A stretch of DNA of 64,000 bases, from NCBI RefSeq assembly GCF_003944715.1, contig NZ_RWIT01000008.1, positions 124,001 through 188,000 on the forward strand. The letters are read 5' to 3'. This stretch comes from Hymenobacter rigui. GTDB taxonomy: Bacteria > Bacteroidota > Bacteroidia > Cytophagales > Hymenobacteraceae. The translations under genes and the position numbers were made by a program. Shown one piece after another: positions 41,039 to 50,409 of this stretch. Position 1 is the first letter of the stretch; each line of letters begins with the position of its first letter. The notes below the pieces were generated by a model. That model did not search any database and was not told the origin of the DNA. It saw nothing but the letters and a program-made list of their open reading frames with translations.

Positions 41039-42790
41039 TTACTCCTCGCGGACGCCGCTGAAGTACTGGCGCGGGGTCTGGTCGGTCTGTTTTTTAAACG
41101 CCCGGTTGAAAGCCGTCTTGGAGTTAAAGCCCACCTCCAGCGCTACCCCCAGCAGGCTGTACTGTTGGGCGCGCGGCGTGGCCATCACCGCCTTGAATTC
41201 CTCAATCCGGTAGGCGTTGATGAAGTCAAAGAAGTTCTTGCCAAATCCCTCGTTGATAACTTTCGACAGCACGTGCGGCGGCAGCTTCAGCCCGGTAGCC
41301 AGCTCATGGATAGTCAGGCTGGGGTTGAGGTAGGGCTTGTGCTCCTGCATGTAGGCGGTTACGGTAGCCAGCAAGGCCGGCTGGTCGAGAGCCAGCGGCG
41401 GACGGGCCGGACCGGGGCGCGGCGCGGCTACCGGCGTGGGGGGTGGTAGGGTGGGGGACGGAGCTTCGGGCACCGGCTGGGCCGCCGGTACATCGGGCCC
41501 ATTGGCCGGGGTGGCGGGCACCAGCTTGAAAATTTCGGGCTGCCGGATGGCCACGTAGCCCAACACGTAAGGCAGGGTGGAAAACGTCAGCCAGATGAGC
41601 TCCACGTTGCGGGCCGCCAGCGCATCCACGTCAAACGGCACCCAGCGGCTGGCCAGCACGAGTCCGAACAGGAATCCCCACAGGATCAGGCAAGCCGCCT
41701 GAATGCCCAGCACTGTACCCAGGTACTGCAGACTTTGCTCGTACGATGCGCTGGACTCGTACTGCCGGGTATAGGCTCGCAGGATACGCCGGCAGGCCAG
41801 CCAGTAGGCCCCGTTGCTCAGCCAGGCGGCCGCGCCGGTGGCCAGCAGCACCGCTCGCAGCACGGCGTCGTGGCTCACCAGCTTGAGCTGGAACTCATAG
41901 CTGTCGAGCAGCAGATAGGGCAGGTACACCAGCAACTGCAAGCCGACTGGCAGCAGGTAGCGCCACTGGTGGGCCGGCCGCACCTCGTTGAACAGCAGGC
42001 GCCGCAGATAGCAGTAAAACAGCGGCCCGTAGAGGAACCAGATAAAATCCGGCAGCAGCGCGAGCTTGGGGTAGGCATTGGCCACCTCGCGGTAGCCGCT
42101 CACCACCGTGAGCAGCATGGCCAGCGCCCCCAGGCCCAGCAGCCATAGCAGCCAGCGGTTGGCGGCCCGGTTGGCGTACTGCGTCTGGGGAATGGCAACT
42201 GCAAGCAGAACCCCCTGCAGGCACGAGAACAGCAGCAGCAGGTCGTAGAGCGAATAAAATTGAAAGGTGCCGTTCAAATCTTCCCAGCTTTGCACGCGCA
42301 CTTCCAACTCGCCGGCCCGGGCCTGCTGGTGCGTCGCCATCCGGTTAGCTCGCACCTGCCCATGGCCGCTTCCCTCCACGGTGGCCCAGCTTCCTCGCGA
42401 CACCTTGTATTCGATGCGCGCCTGCTTGGTGCGCAGCGCCAAGCCATACAGGCCACTGGACTGCCGCCGGAAACGGTAGTGGGTATCGGCCGGCTGCCAG
42501 TTATTGAACGAGCCGACCAGGTAGAAGGCCGCATCGCTCGGGGTGTTGGCAGGCAGGCGGGTGATGACGAACCGATAGGTCTTCAGCACGTGCGCAGAAT
42601 CGGATACTAGGTTGCTACCGGGCGCGGCTTGTACCACACGGGCCCACGGCGCGCCAGCGCACCCGATAAGTAAGCAGAGCAGCCAGGGGAAAAATCTGCG
42701 GGGGAATAAAGGCACTAATTCAGCGGGTAAATTGGAACGGCAAAAATGCACAACCAAAATAGATGTGTCAGCTACCGAGCAAATCGGCAC
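41039..42790 (-). CDS. Membrane-bound AraC regulator with an extracytoplasmic CBM-like domain
   Basis: A 583-residue protein. After a signal-like hydrophobic stretch (FFPWLLCLLIGCAGAPWA), residues about 65-165 read TYRFVITRLPANTPSDAAFY, LVGSFNNWQPADTHYRFRRQ and GLYGLALRTKQARIEYKVS, the pattern of CBM48/CBM20-type glucan-binding beta domains. Seven or eight transmembrane helices follow (for example LLWLLGLGALAMLLTVVSGY), then a Pro-rich linker, then the AraC HTH (LTIHELATGLKLPPHVLSKV, FFDFINAYRIEEFKAVMATP, LGVALEVGFNSKTAFNRAFK). It probably senses starch-like glycans and controls the amylase 288 bases downstream. The true start is uncertain. Confidence 0.8.
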   Translation of the reverse strand: MPICSVADTSILVVHFCRSNLPAELVPLFPRRFFPWLLCLLIGCAGAPWARVVQAAPGSNLVSDSAHVLKTYRFVITRLPANTPSDAAFYLVGSFNNWQPADTHYRFRRQSSGLYGLALRTKQARIEYKVSRGSWATVEGSGHGQVRANRMATHQQARAGELEVRVQSWEDLNGTFQFYSLYDLLLLFSCLQGVLLAVAIPQTQYANRAANRWLLWLLGLGALAMLLTVVSGYREVANAYPKLALLPDFIWFLYGPLFYCYLRRLLFNEVRPAHQWRYLLPVGLQLLVYLPYLLLDSYEFQLKLVSHDAVLRAVLLATGAAAWLSNGAYWLACRRILRAYTRQYESSASYEQSLQYLGTVLGIQAACLILWGFLFGLVLASRWVPFDVDALAARNVELIWLTFSTLPYVLGYVAIRQPEIFKLVPATPANGPDVPAAQPVPEAPSPTLPPPTPVAAPRPGPARPPLALDQPALLATVTAYMQEHKPYLNPSLTIHELATGLKLPPHVLSKVINEGFGKNFFDFINAYRIEEFKAVMATPRAQQYSLLGVALEVGFNSKTAFNRAFKKQTDQTPRQYFSGVREE

Positions 42791-42831
42791 AGGGGCGAGT
42801 CGGCTGTTGCCCCCTATTTGTTTAACAATAC

Positions 42832-42935
42832 CCTGACCAGGTCTTTGAGCGAGCGGCCCAGTCGGTTGAGCACCAGACCACGAGCGTATCGCCGGACTGC
42901 CGGGTCTGCGGGTGCTACAGGGCCGGGCGCGTTAT
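42832..42935 (-). pseudogene. Serine recombinase (resolvase) fragment
   Basis: The reverse strand reads SGDTLVVW and, one frame over, LNRLGRSLKDLVRVL, which together spell the GDTLVVWKLDRLGRSLKDL signature of Tn3-type resolvases with a frame break in between. Only about 35 residues remain. Confidence 0.6.
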
Positions 42936-43037
42936 AATAGACGACACTTTTTTCTTATGAACAGACCCACCCGCGTCGTACCGTTTAGCTAAGGCTTACC
43001 ATCTTGAGGAATAGTGCATCGAGGTTATTATCAGCCT

Positions 43038-43403
43038 TTACTTGCCAGTTTTATATTTGTAGCAGAAGGAGAAAAGGGCATTCAGCTTCTTGGCATTACC
43101 CAGAATCTGGTTGAACAGCTTGGGGTCTCGGATTTCCAGCTTCTTCAGATTCTGCAGGGCTGAAATCTTCTCATACTGCTCCGGCTGGTGGCTCTTGGGG
43201 GCCTTGAGCGAGAGCATGATTTTAAACTCGTTCACTGTGAGGTAATATCCATCCTTTGTGCTCAAAAATCTATTCTTCACATACCATTTATATTCTTTAA
43301 CTGGTATAAATATCAGAAGGTAAAAATTTATACCCCTGTAAATACAGTAAATAGACGATAAATAAAAAAAGCTCACAAACTTATTGATGACGCTAAGGTG
43401 CAA
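43038..43403 (-). CDS. Hypothetical protein
   Basis: A 121-residue frame in an AT-rich pocket. The second half (YYLTVNEFKIMLSLKAPKSH, YEKISALQNLKKLEIRDPKL, FNQILGNAKKLNALFSF) looks like a real helical protein; the first part is hydrophobic (VSFFYLSSIYCIYRGINFYL) and may be a membrane helix or upstream non-coding DNA. No family was recognised. Confidence 0.4.
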   Translation of the reverse strand: MHLSVINKFVSFFYLSSIYCIYRGINFYLLIFIPVKEYKWYVKNRFLSTKDGYYLTVNEFKIMLSLKAPKSHQPEQYEKISALQNLKKLEIRDPKLFNQILGNAKKLNALFSFCYKYKTGK

Positions 43404-44104
43404 GGGATTTATAAGGTATAAAACGTTGAACAGGAATAAGAATGAACAAAATAAAGTCTAAATTAGCACAAATAAGCTATATATTTCAAGACGTTTTGTG
43501 CTTTTATTTACTTTATAGGCTTTGTGAATTGTAGCACGGAATTCACAAAATTGTACCCCCTGTTACTATTGGGCTGCATTCATTCCAGAAAGCATACTAA
43601 ATCAGGTAATGCTTTACCAGTATACAATTTACTGCCCGCTGAATCACAAAAGGTCATCTTTGGACTCGAAAGGTTAGAAATAATAAGCGGACATAATCAA
43701 CACCGCCGAAAGGATAGAAATGGTAAGTCAGCGGAATAGCTGCTAAAAAGGATTCACCTTTAGTAAACAACCTGCGGCAAGAACTATCAGCTGACCTAGC
43801 ATTTGTATCCTTTTCACTGACTTCACACTAGCTGGTCGCTACTTCTGCTGGCACCATCAATGCCCACAGGGCCCGTTAATTTACTGCTGAGCATCTGCCT
43901 GCGATGTTCTCCAAGCACATGGCGCTGATTGCCGGTTGCCGCGCGTTGCAGGCATTGTGGGAAGAGAATTGTGCCCTTGAAGCCCTTCCCCCGCGTTCCG
44001 GCACATGCATCGCGGCACTTGACTTGCAGCAACACTGGCTTTGCGTTCTTTCCCGCCCCAGGAAGCTCTCTTCCGAACTCAGCGCCGGGAACAGGCACGG
44101 GCAA
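43404..44104. other. Stretch without recognised genes
   Basis: About 700 bases, AT-rich on the left and GC-rich on the right, with only short overlapping frames on both strands. No promoter, repeat or transposase signature was recognised. Confidence 0.35.
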
Positions 44105-44812
44105 TTACCCGAGTACTTCCGTTACCCGCTGGCGAAACAGCCGGCCGATGGGCAATTCCTCCTGCGCCACCTCAATATGCCGGGCATTAAACGTGCGCAC
44201 TTTGTCCAAGGCCACGATGAACGAGCGGTGGATCCGCAGAAAGTTGCTTTCTGAGAGCTTCTCCTCCATGCCGTTGATGGTCTGCTTCACCACCAGCGGT
44301 GGGCCCAGTACGGTGTGAATCTTCACGTAATCCTTCAGGCCTTCCACGTACAAAATGTCGCGCAGCACCACTTTCACCATCTTTCTATCGATGCGAAAGT
44401 ACAAAAAGGCTTCCGGGTTGGGAGCGTGGACGGGCTCGGCAGCGCTGGCGGTCGGGGCCTCGGTTTTATTCACTTTGGCCACGGCTTTCAGGAAGCGTTC
44501 CAGCGACACGGGCTTGAGCAGATAGTCCACGGCATCCAGTTCGAAGCCCTCATAGGCGTACTCGCGGTAGGCGGTGGTGAAGATAACCTGTGGTGGGTGG
44601 CGCAGGCTGCGCAGGAAGTCGGTGCCCAGCATTTTGGGCATTTTGATGTCCAGAAATATCAAGTCGACCGACTGTTGCTGCAGCACGCCGAAGGCCGCAA
44701 GCGCGTTATCGCAGGTGGCCACCAACTCCAGGTGCGCCACTTCGCGAATGTGCGCGGCCAGCACTTCCAGCGCCGGCGGCTCATCGTCTACCACCAAGCA
44801 TTGCGTTTTCAT
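44105..44812 (-). CDS. LytTR-family response regulator
   Basis: A 235-residue protein. The receiver domain has the acidic pair in CLVVDDEPPALEVLAAHIRE, phospho-acceptor Asp in LIFLDIKMPKMLGTDFLR, Thr in IFTTAYREYAYEGFELDAV and Lys in YLLKPVSLERF. The C-terminal LytTR DNA-binding domain follows: FLYFRIDRKMVKVVLRDILY, VEGLKDYVKIHT, FLRIHRSFIVALDKVRTFNA. Its ATG overlaps the stop of the kinase at 44809 by four bases (ATGA), so it is translated from the same transcript as the two kinases upstream. Confidence 0.92.
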   Translation of the reverse strand: MKTQCLVVDDEPPALEVLAAHIREVAHLELVATCDNALAAFGVLQQQSVDLIFLDIKMPKMLGTDFLRSLRHPPQVIFTTAYREYAYEGFELDAVDYLLKPVSLERFLKAVAKVNKTEAPTASAAEPVHAPNPEAFLYFRIDRKMVKVVLRDILYVEGLKDYVKIHTVLGPPLVVKQTINGMEEKLSESNFLRIHRSFIVALDKVRTFNARHIEVAQEELPIGRLFRQRVTEVLG

Positions 44813-45921
44813 GGGGTTGATTCTGTGGTGAGGCGCGGCGCGGGCCCGGCCGGGGCGGTAGGTGCGGGCGTGAGGCGCAGGTGGAGCACTATCGTAAAGG
44901 TATCGGCTTCGGGTATCAGTTTGAGCTCGTGCTGCCCGGGGTAAAGATGGGCCAGGCGCTGCCGGATGCTGGCCAGGCCCCAGCCTTCGGCGAAGGCGGC
45001 GTTGGTTTCGGCGCGGCTGTTGATGACTTTGAAGGCGAGGGAATGGCGCTTGGCTACCAGATCAATGCTCACCCAGGGGCACTCCACCGCCGGCCCCGTG
45101 CCGTGCCGAAAGGCGTTTTCAATGAAGGGCAGCAGCAGCAGCGGGGCAATGAGGTGAGCCGTCAGGGGGCCCGTGAAGTTGAGCGACACGTCCACGTGGC
45201 TGCCCACCCGCAGCTTTTCCAGGGCCACGTAGTCGCGCATCATGACTACCTCGTCGGCCAGCGGCACGGCATCAAGGGGACTTTCGTAGAGCATGTAGCG
45301 CAGCAGGGCCGAGAGCTGCAGCACTGCCCCCGGCGATGCGGGCGACTTGTGCAGCGTGAGCGTGTGCAGCGTGCGCAGCGTGCTGAACAGAAACGGCGGC
45401 TGCAGTTGGGCCTTTAGCAGCTGCAGTTCGGTCTGCGCCCTGCGTTGCAGCAGGCGCTGGCTGAGTTCCTGTTGGGCGTGCCAGCCGTTGAACACCTTGA
45501 TGGCCGACGCCCCGCCGGCCACCACCAGCAGGGCAAAAAAGTTGAAGCTGATCAGCCCCAGATACTCTTTCCAGGCAAAGGCCCGGCCCGGCAACTGGCC
45601 AAACAGCGCCGGCGCCAGCACCACCGCGTACAGCGCCCGCATCAGCCCGGCCAGCAGCCCACCCGCCACGGCCCAAGCGGGCAGCAGCAGCACCAGCAGC
45701 GGCCGGAGGCGCGGCCCCAGCAACCCCGGCAGCAGCCCGTACAGCAGCGGGTAGGTGGTGAGCAAAAATGTGGGCAGCAGGGTAGAAAAATACTCCCGCA
45801 CCACGTAAAACCGTGTGCCCCCCACGGCATTGGTCGTCCCCTGAATCAGGACGAAGAACACCGAAACCGCCGCCCAAAAAAGTACGTGCCGCGCCACGCG
45901 GTGCCGAAACAACGCCTTCAT
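44809..45921 (-). CDS. LytS-like sensor kinase lacking the phospho-acceptor His
   Basis: A 370-residue protein with about four transmembrane helices and the His_kinase (PF06580-type) and HATPase regions. The usual motif L-K-A-Q-x-x-P-H-F-L-F-N is here LLKAQLQPPFLFSTLRTLHT: the phospho-acceptor His is replaced by Pro176 and the Asn by Ser. The ATP-binding N-box (LLLLPFIENAFRHGTG) and G-box (EGWGLASIRQRLAHLYP) look intact. It is probably a pseudokinase that works with the intact kinase at 45918, with which it overlaps by four bases. A sequencing error could not easily explain both changes. Confidence 0.87.
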   Translation of the reverse strand: MKALFRHRVARHVLFWAAVSVFFVLIQGTTNAVGGTRFYVVREYFSTLLPTFLLTTYPLLYGLLPGLLGPRLRPLLVLLLPAWAVAGGLLAGLMRALYAVVLAPALFGQLPGRAFAWKEYLGLISFNFFALLVVAGGASAIKVFNGWHAQQELSQRLLQRRAQTELQLLKAQLQPPFLFSTLRTLHTLTLHKSPASPGAVLQLSALLRYMLYESPLDAVPLADEVVMMRDYVALEKLRVGSHVDVSLNFTGPLTAHLIAPLLLLPFIENAFRHGTGPAVECPWVSIDLVAKRHSLAFKVINSRAETNAAFAEGWGLASIRQRLAHLYPGQHELKLIPEADTFTIVLHLRLTPAPTAPAGPAPRLTTESTP

Positions 45922-47096
45922 AGCGACGGGGCGGCCCCGATGGGTGCGGCGTAAACGGGCGGGCGGTCGGCGGAAACGGCTGCGTAGGCTGGGCGGCCAT
46001 CATCAGCGGCTTCGGTGGGCGCCGCGGTGGCCGGCAGCTCCAGTACCAGCCGCACCGTGAACGTCTCGTCGCCGGATTCTACCTCGAAGCGGTGCCGCTG
46101 CGGGTAAAGCAGCTCCAGGCGCTTGCGCACGTTCAGCAGGCCAATACCATGGTGGTCGGTTGGGGCGGCGGGGGCGGCGTTTTTGGTGTTGGTGATGGTG
46201 CAGCTGAAGCGGGGGCCCGCCCCGGCCAGCACGATACGGATGTGGGCCCGGCCGACCTGCTCGGCCGAGCCATGCTTGAAGGCGTTTTCCACGAGCGGCA
46301 GCAGGAGCAGCGGCGCAATGCGGCCCGCCGGGGGAATGTCATTGGCCTCAAACTGCAGGGTGAGGCGTGTCCCGTAGCGCAGCTGCTCCAGCGCGACGTA
46401 GTTGCGCAGCAGGGCCACTTCGGCCGCCAGGTCTACCAGCGGGGCATCGCCCTGCTCCAGCACAAACTGCAACAGGCTGGCAAGGCGCTCCACCACCTCC
46501 GGGGCTTGGCTACTCTGCTTCAGGGTGAGGGCATACAGGTTGTTGAGGGTATTAAAGAGGAAATGCGGGTGAATTTGGGCCTTGAGGAGTTGCAGTTCGG
46601 CCAGATAATTCTCGTGGGTAAGTCGGACGTTGTCGAGCTGCTTTTGCCGCAGCTGCCGGTACAGGCGCAGGCAGGCGGCTACGCCCACCGTGCACAGCAT
46701 CAGCACGTAGGGCCCGATGGAAAACACCACGTGGTAGTCGCGGAACGACGACGCCACCGCAGCGTGCAGCGGCACAAATACCAGGAACCGGAAGCCAAAC
46801 GTCACTCCCACGCTCAGCCCAAACCAGGCCAGCAGCCGCAGCAGAAAGTGGCTGCGGCTGGCCTGCCACAGTGCCGGCAACACCCCGTAGAGCAGGGCAT
46901 AGGTGAGCACAAGGTGCTGTAGCAGCACCAGGCAGGCGTCGCGCAGGGCCATCCGGAAGTCGGTTGTCATGCCGTGCAGAAACAGGTTCACCACCAGGGC
47001 CGTGTCCACGGTCCAAAACAGGCCGTGTTGCAGCCAGTGCGCCGCGGGCAGCGCGAGAAGAGCCCGCCCAAGCGACGGTTGCGGTGCCTGTGCCAT
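45918..47096 (-). CDS. LytS-like sensor histidine kinase
   Basis: A 392-residue protein. About four transmembrane helices (LVLTYALLYGVLPAL, FLLRLLAWFGLSVGVTFGFR and others) are followed by a short coiled coil and the phospho-acceptor motif LLKAQIHPHFLFNTLNNLYA with intact His. N-box LLLLPLVENAFKHGSAEQVG and G-box HHGIGLLNVRKRLELLYP are present. It is first in an operon with the pseudokinase (ATGA overlap) and the LytTR regulator. The signal is unknown; there is no large extracellular domain. Confidence 0.92.
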   Translation of the reverse strand: MAQAPQPSLGRALLALPAAHWLQHGLFWTVDTALVVNLFLHGMTTDFRMALRDACLVLLQHLVLTYALLYGVLPALWQASRSHFLLRLLAWFGLSVGVTFGFRFLVFVPLHAAVASSFRDYHVVFSIGPYVLMLCTVGVAACLRLYRQLRQKQLDNVRLTHENYLAELQLLKAQIHPHFLFNTLNNLYALTLKQSSQAPEVVERLASLLQFVLEQGDAPLVDLAAEVALLRNYVALEQLRYGTRLTLQFEANDIPPAGRIAPLLLLPLVENAFKHGSAEQVGRAHIRIVLAGAGPRFSCTITNTKNAAPAAPTDHHGIGLLNVRKRLELLYPQRHRFEVESGDETFTVRLVLELPATAAPTEAADDGRPAYAAVSADRPPVYAAPIGAAPSL

Positions 47097-47376
47097 GGGG
47101 TGGAATGGGGTGAAGCTGAAGTAAATATATCGGGGACACCCCGGCCGGCCTAGTAACAGCGGGCTTTATAGACTAACGACAAGCCGGCGTCGACCAACGA
47201 CCAGACCGGTTGTTGGTCGCCGGTAAGCCGGTGTATTGGGTCGGGCCAACGCCGCCGGGCGAATAAGCTGGCAGGCGTTTTTCCGGACCCCCACCTTTGG
47301 TTTACTCACCAGCAGCACGGCTACTCCGGCACCCAGCTCAGGCCCGTTAAATCCACACAGCAAGCCCCGCAATTCC

Positions 47377-47865
47377 ATGAAAAAACTCCTGTACCTCCTC
47401 TGCTTTTTGCCCCTGGCAGCCTGTCAGAAAAACGACACCGTGGCACCCCAGGCGGCCCCGGAGTTTGCTACCGCCGACGAGGCCAAGGCCTACTTCTACC
47501 GCCTTGACGACGACCACAACCGGGCAATGGTTGCCAAAGACTCCGCCTACTTCGCCCGCTACTACAGCGAGCCTTACTACAACTGCACCCCCAACAACGA
47601 ACTCAACAACAAAGCCGCCGAAATACAAACCCTGATTCACGGCCCCTGGCAAACAGTGGAGCGCATGGCTCCCCAGTTCGACATTTTTGCCTACACCCCG
47701 GACCTGACCACCATGGTTGTGACCAAGCGCATCAAAATCCGCACCCCGGCCGGCGAGTCCTTTCTCTACGTGCGCCGCAGCATCGTCTTCCAGAAAATCA
47801 GTGGCCAGTGGCAGGCCATTTCCGGCCAAGGCACTTACGTGGCCACCCGATTTGTGGGGCAGTAG
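47377..47865 (+). CDS. Lipoprotein with a SnoaL/DUF4440-like domain
   Basis: ATG 47377 gives 162 residues: MKKLLYLLCFLPLAACQKND, with a lipobox LAAC. The mature part (ATADEAKAYFYRLDDDHNRA, MVAKDSAYFARYYSEPYYNC, LTTMVVTKRIKIRTPAGESF, LYVRRSIVFQKISGQWQAIS) has the alpha-then-beta order and the final YVRRSIVFQKxxGQWQ strands of the NTF2-like DUF4440/SnoaL fold. Function unknown; periplasmic or surface-attached. It is divergent from the LytS operon, so it may be a target of that system. Confidence 0.75.
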   Translation: MKKLLYLLCFLPLAACQKNDTVAPQAAPEFATADEAKAYFYRLDDDHNRAMVAKDSAYFARYYSEPYYNCTPNNELNNKAAEIQTLIHGPWQTVERMAPQFDIFAYTPDLTTMVVTKRIKIRTPAGESFLYVRRSIVFQKISGQWQAISGQGTYVATRFVGQ

Positions 47866-47938
47866 CCGGTTTCGCGGTGCCCGCGCCCCACTACTGGCTC
47901 TTCACCCTTTTTCCTCAACCCTCATTTCCCTTACAGCT

Positions 47939-48310
47939 ATGAATTCCCTGCTCATTTCCCGCCTGCTCTTTCTCTTGCTGCTGGTGTTGGCATCACCTCT
48001 TGCCCGCGCTCAGGGGCCGGTAGCCACCCTGCCCGGCTACTGGAACCTCGAAACCAACCTCACCACCCGTGACTATACCCTCGTGCGCTTCTACAATGGC
48101 CAGGACCAGCTCGTCTACGAAGAAACCATCCATAACCGCTGCCTCGACCTGAGCAAACGCCCTGCCCGTCGCCGCCGCACCTCGGCCCAGCTCACCCTGG
48201 CGCTGCAACAGGTGCTGCGCAACCCCACCATTGCCACCCAAAACCTCACGCTTGTGGCCCAGCAGCTTGGCTCTACCCGCCGCGTACAGCATCTTTACGC
48301 TACCCAGTGA
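47939..48310 (+). CDS. Small secreted protein of unknown function
   Basis: ATG 47939 gives 123 residues with a strong signal peptide (MNSLLISRLLFLLLLVLASP then LARAQ). The mature part, YWNLETNLTTRDYTLVRFYN and GQDQLVYEETIHNRCLDLSK followed by an Arg-rich helix, is a pattern seen in several small Hymenobacter secreted proteins. No enzyme motif. It is 73 bases after the lipoprotein gene and ends before a strong hairpin, so the two probably form one transcript. Confidence 0.65.
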   Translation: MNSLLISRLLFLLLLVLASPLARAQGPVATLPGYWNLETNLTTRDYTLVRFYNGQDQLVYEETIHNRCLDLSKRPARRRRTSAQLTLALQQVLRNPTIATQNLTLVAQQLGSTRRVQHLYATQ

Positions 48311-48400
48311 CCCTGTACCCAGCCTCTCAGGAGGAAAAAAATACGATATCATTGGGAACCTAATTATGCAATCCGTCCCGGAACGTACTGCTATAGCATT

Positions 48401-48440
48401 CAGACCGCCTAGTGGGCAGAGTTGCCCACTAGGCGGTCTG
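48401..48440. terminator. Perfect 18-bp hairpin
   Basis: Arms 48401-48418 (cagaccgcctagtgggca) and 48423-48440 are perfectly complementary around a GAGT loop. There is no strong T run, but position 90 bases after the secreted-protein gene suggests transcription termination; it may also be part of a small repeat element. Confidence 0.6.
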
Positions 48441-48490
48441 CTTATATAAGCGAGGAATAAAATTACGGCAGGGAGTTTCTAGCAGGGGGC

Positions 48491-48590
48491 CCTGGGACAT
48501 CCCTCTCTGGGTTTGCCGTTGCATCACGTCCAGACCGGTATGGGAGGCGAGCTGGCGCTTATTCTCGACCAGGGTAAAGCTGTACTACTC
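48491..48590 (-). pseudogene. IS110-family transposase fragment
   Basis: About 33 residues on the reverse strand (FTLVENKRQLASHTGLDVMQ then RQT) match the segment IVENERQLASYAGLDVVQRQ of the IS110 copy at 36790. Only this part of the C-terminal domain remains. Confidence 0.7.
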
Positions 48591-48607
48591 CCCAAAAACT
48601 GGCCAGC

Positions 48608-48838
48608 TTAAGCGGGGTTCATTAAGCAAATGAGTTCGGGTTTTGAAGTAGGCGTTTGGGCGTAGATCGTGGCGGGTGTCTGGCCTTTCAGGGCTTGGTG
48701 GGGTCGGCGGTGGTAGTAGGTGAAGTAGGCCTGCAGTTGCTGGTAGAGGTGCTGCGCATCGTCAGCGGGGTTGAGGTAGATGCACTCCCATTTCACGGAG
48801 CGCCAGAGCCGCTCAACGAATTCCTGGCTTCCGTACCA
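48608..48838 (-). pseudogene. IS3-family OrfB, C-terminal fragment
   Basis: The reverse strand reads EFVERLWRSVKWECIYLNPA, DDAQHLYQQLQAYFTYYHRR, PHQALKGQTPATIYAQTP and stops. This is the end of an rve integrase-core transposase (VERLWRSxKxE...YNxxRPHQALxxxTPAxxY). The catalytic DDE part is missing. Confidence 0.75.
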
Positions 48839-49236
48839 ACCCGAGCTACTGGCTTTTGCTTAACGCATGCCGGACAGGGAAAACATTGTGCCGGAAGTGT
48901 CGGATCGATTACTGCCGGCAGCTCTATCACCGGGCCGGTCAGCACCTGCGGGCCCACCGCCAGCGTTTCACGCCCTGTCCCGAACACCAGCAGCGGCTCC
49001 TGCAGGCATTCGACCACGTCAAGGAAACGGAGCACCCGGTGGCAGAAAATGGCCGTGAGTTGGGTAGGCTCCTCGCAAACGCACCCCCAACTGGTACATT
49101 CTAAGCGGTTGGTGGGCGGTAGTCTGTTTGCCAGGCTATTTCCGGCGATGCTGTTTTTCCATGCACCGTATTTCTGGCTGGCACAGGGATGCTTCTGATA
49201 GGGGAACAATAATGCTACGCTAAGCGCTGGGCACCC
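48839..49236. other. Unassigned stretch between IS fragments and the serine hydrolase
   Basis: About 400 bases. A forward frame of 82 codons at 48856-49104 (YCRQLYHRAGQHLRAHRQRF, EHQQRLLQAFDHVKETEH) is protein-like but unrecognised and may be a gene fragment. The rest shows nothing. Confidence 0.35.
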
Positions 49237-50409
49237 CTACCGCTCAAACTTCCGGATATTTGCGGCGCGGGTTAATCCGGGGACGTAAAACGCGGCAATG
49301 GCGCGCGCCAGGCCCGGCAGCAACTCGCCGTCGTTGGTGAGTACAATTACCGTGTAGCCTTCCTCGGGGAAACGCCAGACGTCGCCCAGTCCCGGCCCAC
49401 CGCTGTGGCCCGCATACGTGATGCTCGTCTGCTCCTCCGGCAGGGCCCAGCCGGCGGCACTAAAATCTGATGGCTTCCCGCCGACCAAACCGCGCGTGTA
49501 CAACAGGGGGCGGGCAAAAGCAGCCGGGAAGAGCACGTTCTGGTCCAGTCCAATGGCCCAGTTGGCAAGGTCGTCGATGGAGGCAAAGTACCCCCCCGCC
49601 GTGTAGGTGTACTGGGGGTAGAGGTACTTGTAGGCACGCAACTGCTTTTCCCAGTCGTAGTACGTGGTGACTTTTTGCGCAATCAGGTCCGTGCGCATAA
49701 ACGAACCCACTCGCTGTTCCATGTCGTAGGCCCCGTCCATCATGTGTAGCGGGAGCAGGACCTCTTCCCGCAGAATTTGCGGAAACGGCTTACCGTAGAT
49801 CTTTTCCAGAATGTGGCCCGCGAGCATAAAGTCCGCCTGCGCGTAGTGCTGGCTGGTGCCTGGCACGTACTCCAACGTGGAGTCCTTGAGTGCTCGCACA
49901 ACGGTGGCAGTTGACGCGTACGCATTTCCCTGAAATTCACGGAGCCCGCTGGAATGCGAGAGCAGGTGCTCGACGCGCAGGGCTTGCCAGCTGGGGGGAA
50001 TAGAGTCCAGGTACCTGCCGACAGGATCCTGCAAGCGCAGCTTGCCGGCGTATATGGCTTTGAGCACGAGGGTGGAAGTCAGCAACTTGGTGCACGAGGC
50101 AATCTGAAAGTTCGTGTGGACTGTGACCGGACGATTCCATTCGAGATTGGCGCTACCGTACGCACTCACTTTCACCCGCTTGCCCTTTTTAATTACGGCT
50201 ACGGCCAGGCCGGGAATGCCGAGGGCCTTCATTTGCTGCCTGATGAACGTATCAACGGCGTGATTACCGGCTCGGGGCTGTTGGGTGAACCTAGCGAGCG
50301 GTAGACACCCGGGTAGCAGCAATAGACACGCGAGCAGTAGCGGGTGTGAGAGATACTCTTTCAGCGAAGAGTAAGAAGGCAAGAGGGGAAAAAGGCGGTC
50401 GGGACGCAT
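49237..50409 (-). CDS. Serine beta-lactamase-family hydrolase (class C / esterase type)
   Basis: A 390-residue protein with a lipoprotein-like start (LLLACLLLLPGCLPLARFTQ). The SxxK motif is in NFQIASCTKLLTSTLVLKAI, the tyrosine motif is YAQADF in SQHYAQADFMLAGHILEKIY, and the third motif is HSGG in ITYAGHSGGPGLGDVWRFPE. These define the penicillin-binding/class C fold; the broad family includes D-amino peptidases, esterases and beta-lactamases. Substrate unknown. It lies 90 bases after (downstream of) the AraC regulator gene at 50499 and on the same strand. Confidence 0.87.
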   Translation of the reverse strand: MRPDRLFPLLPSYSSLKEYLSHPLLLACLLLLPGCLPLARFTQQPRAGNHAVDTFIRQQMKALGIPGLAVAVIKKGKRVKVSAYGSANLEWNRPVTVHTNFQIASCTKLLTSTLVLKAIYAGKLRLQDPVGRYLDSIPPSWQALRVEHLLSHSSGLREFQGNAYASTATVVRALKDSTLEYVPGTSQHYAQADFMLAGHILEKIYGKPFPQILREEVLLPLHMMDGAYDMEQRVGSFMRTDLIAQKVTTYYDWEKQLRAYKYLYPQYTYTAGGYFASIDDLANWAIGLDQNVLFPAAFARPLLYTRGLVGGKPSDFSAAGWALPEEQTSITYAGHSGGPGLGDVWRFPEEGYTVIVLTNDGELLPGLARAIAAFYVPGLTRAANIRKFER

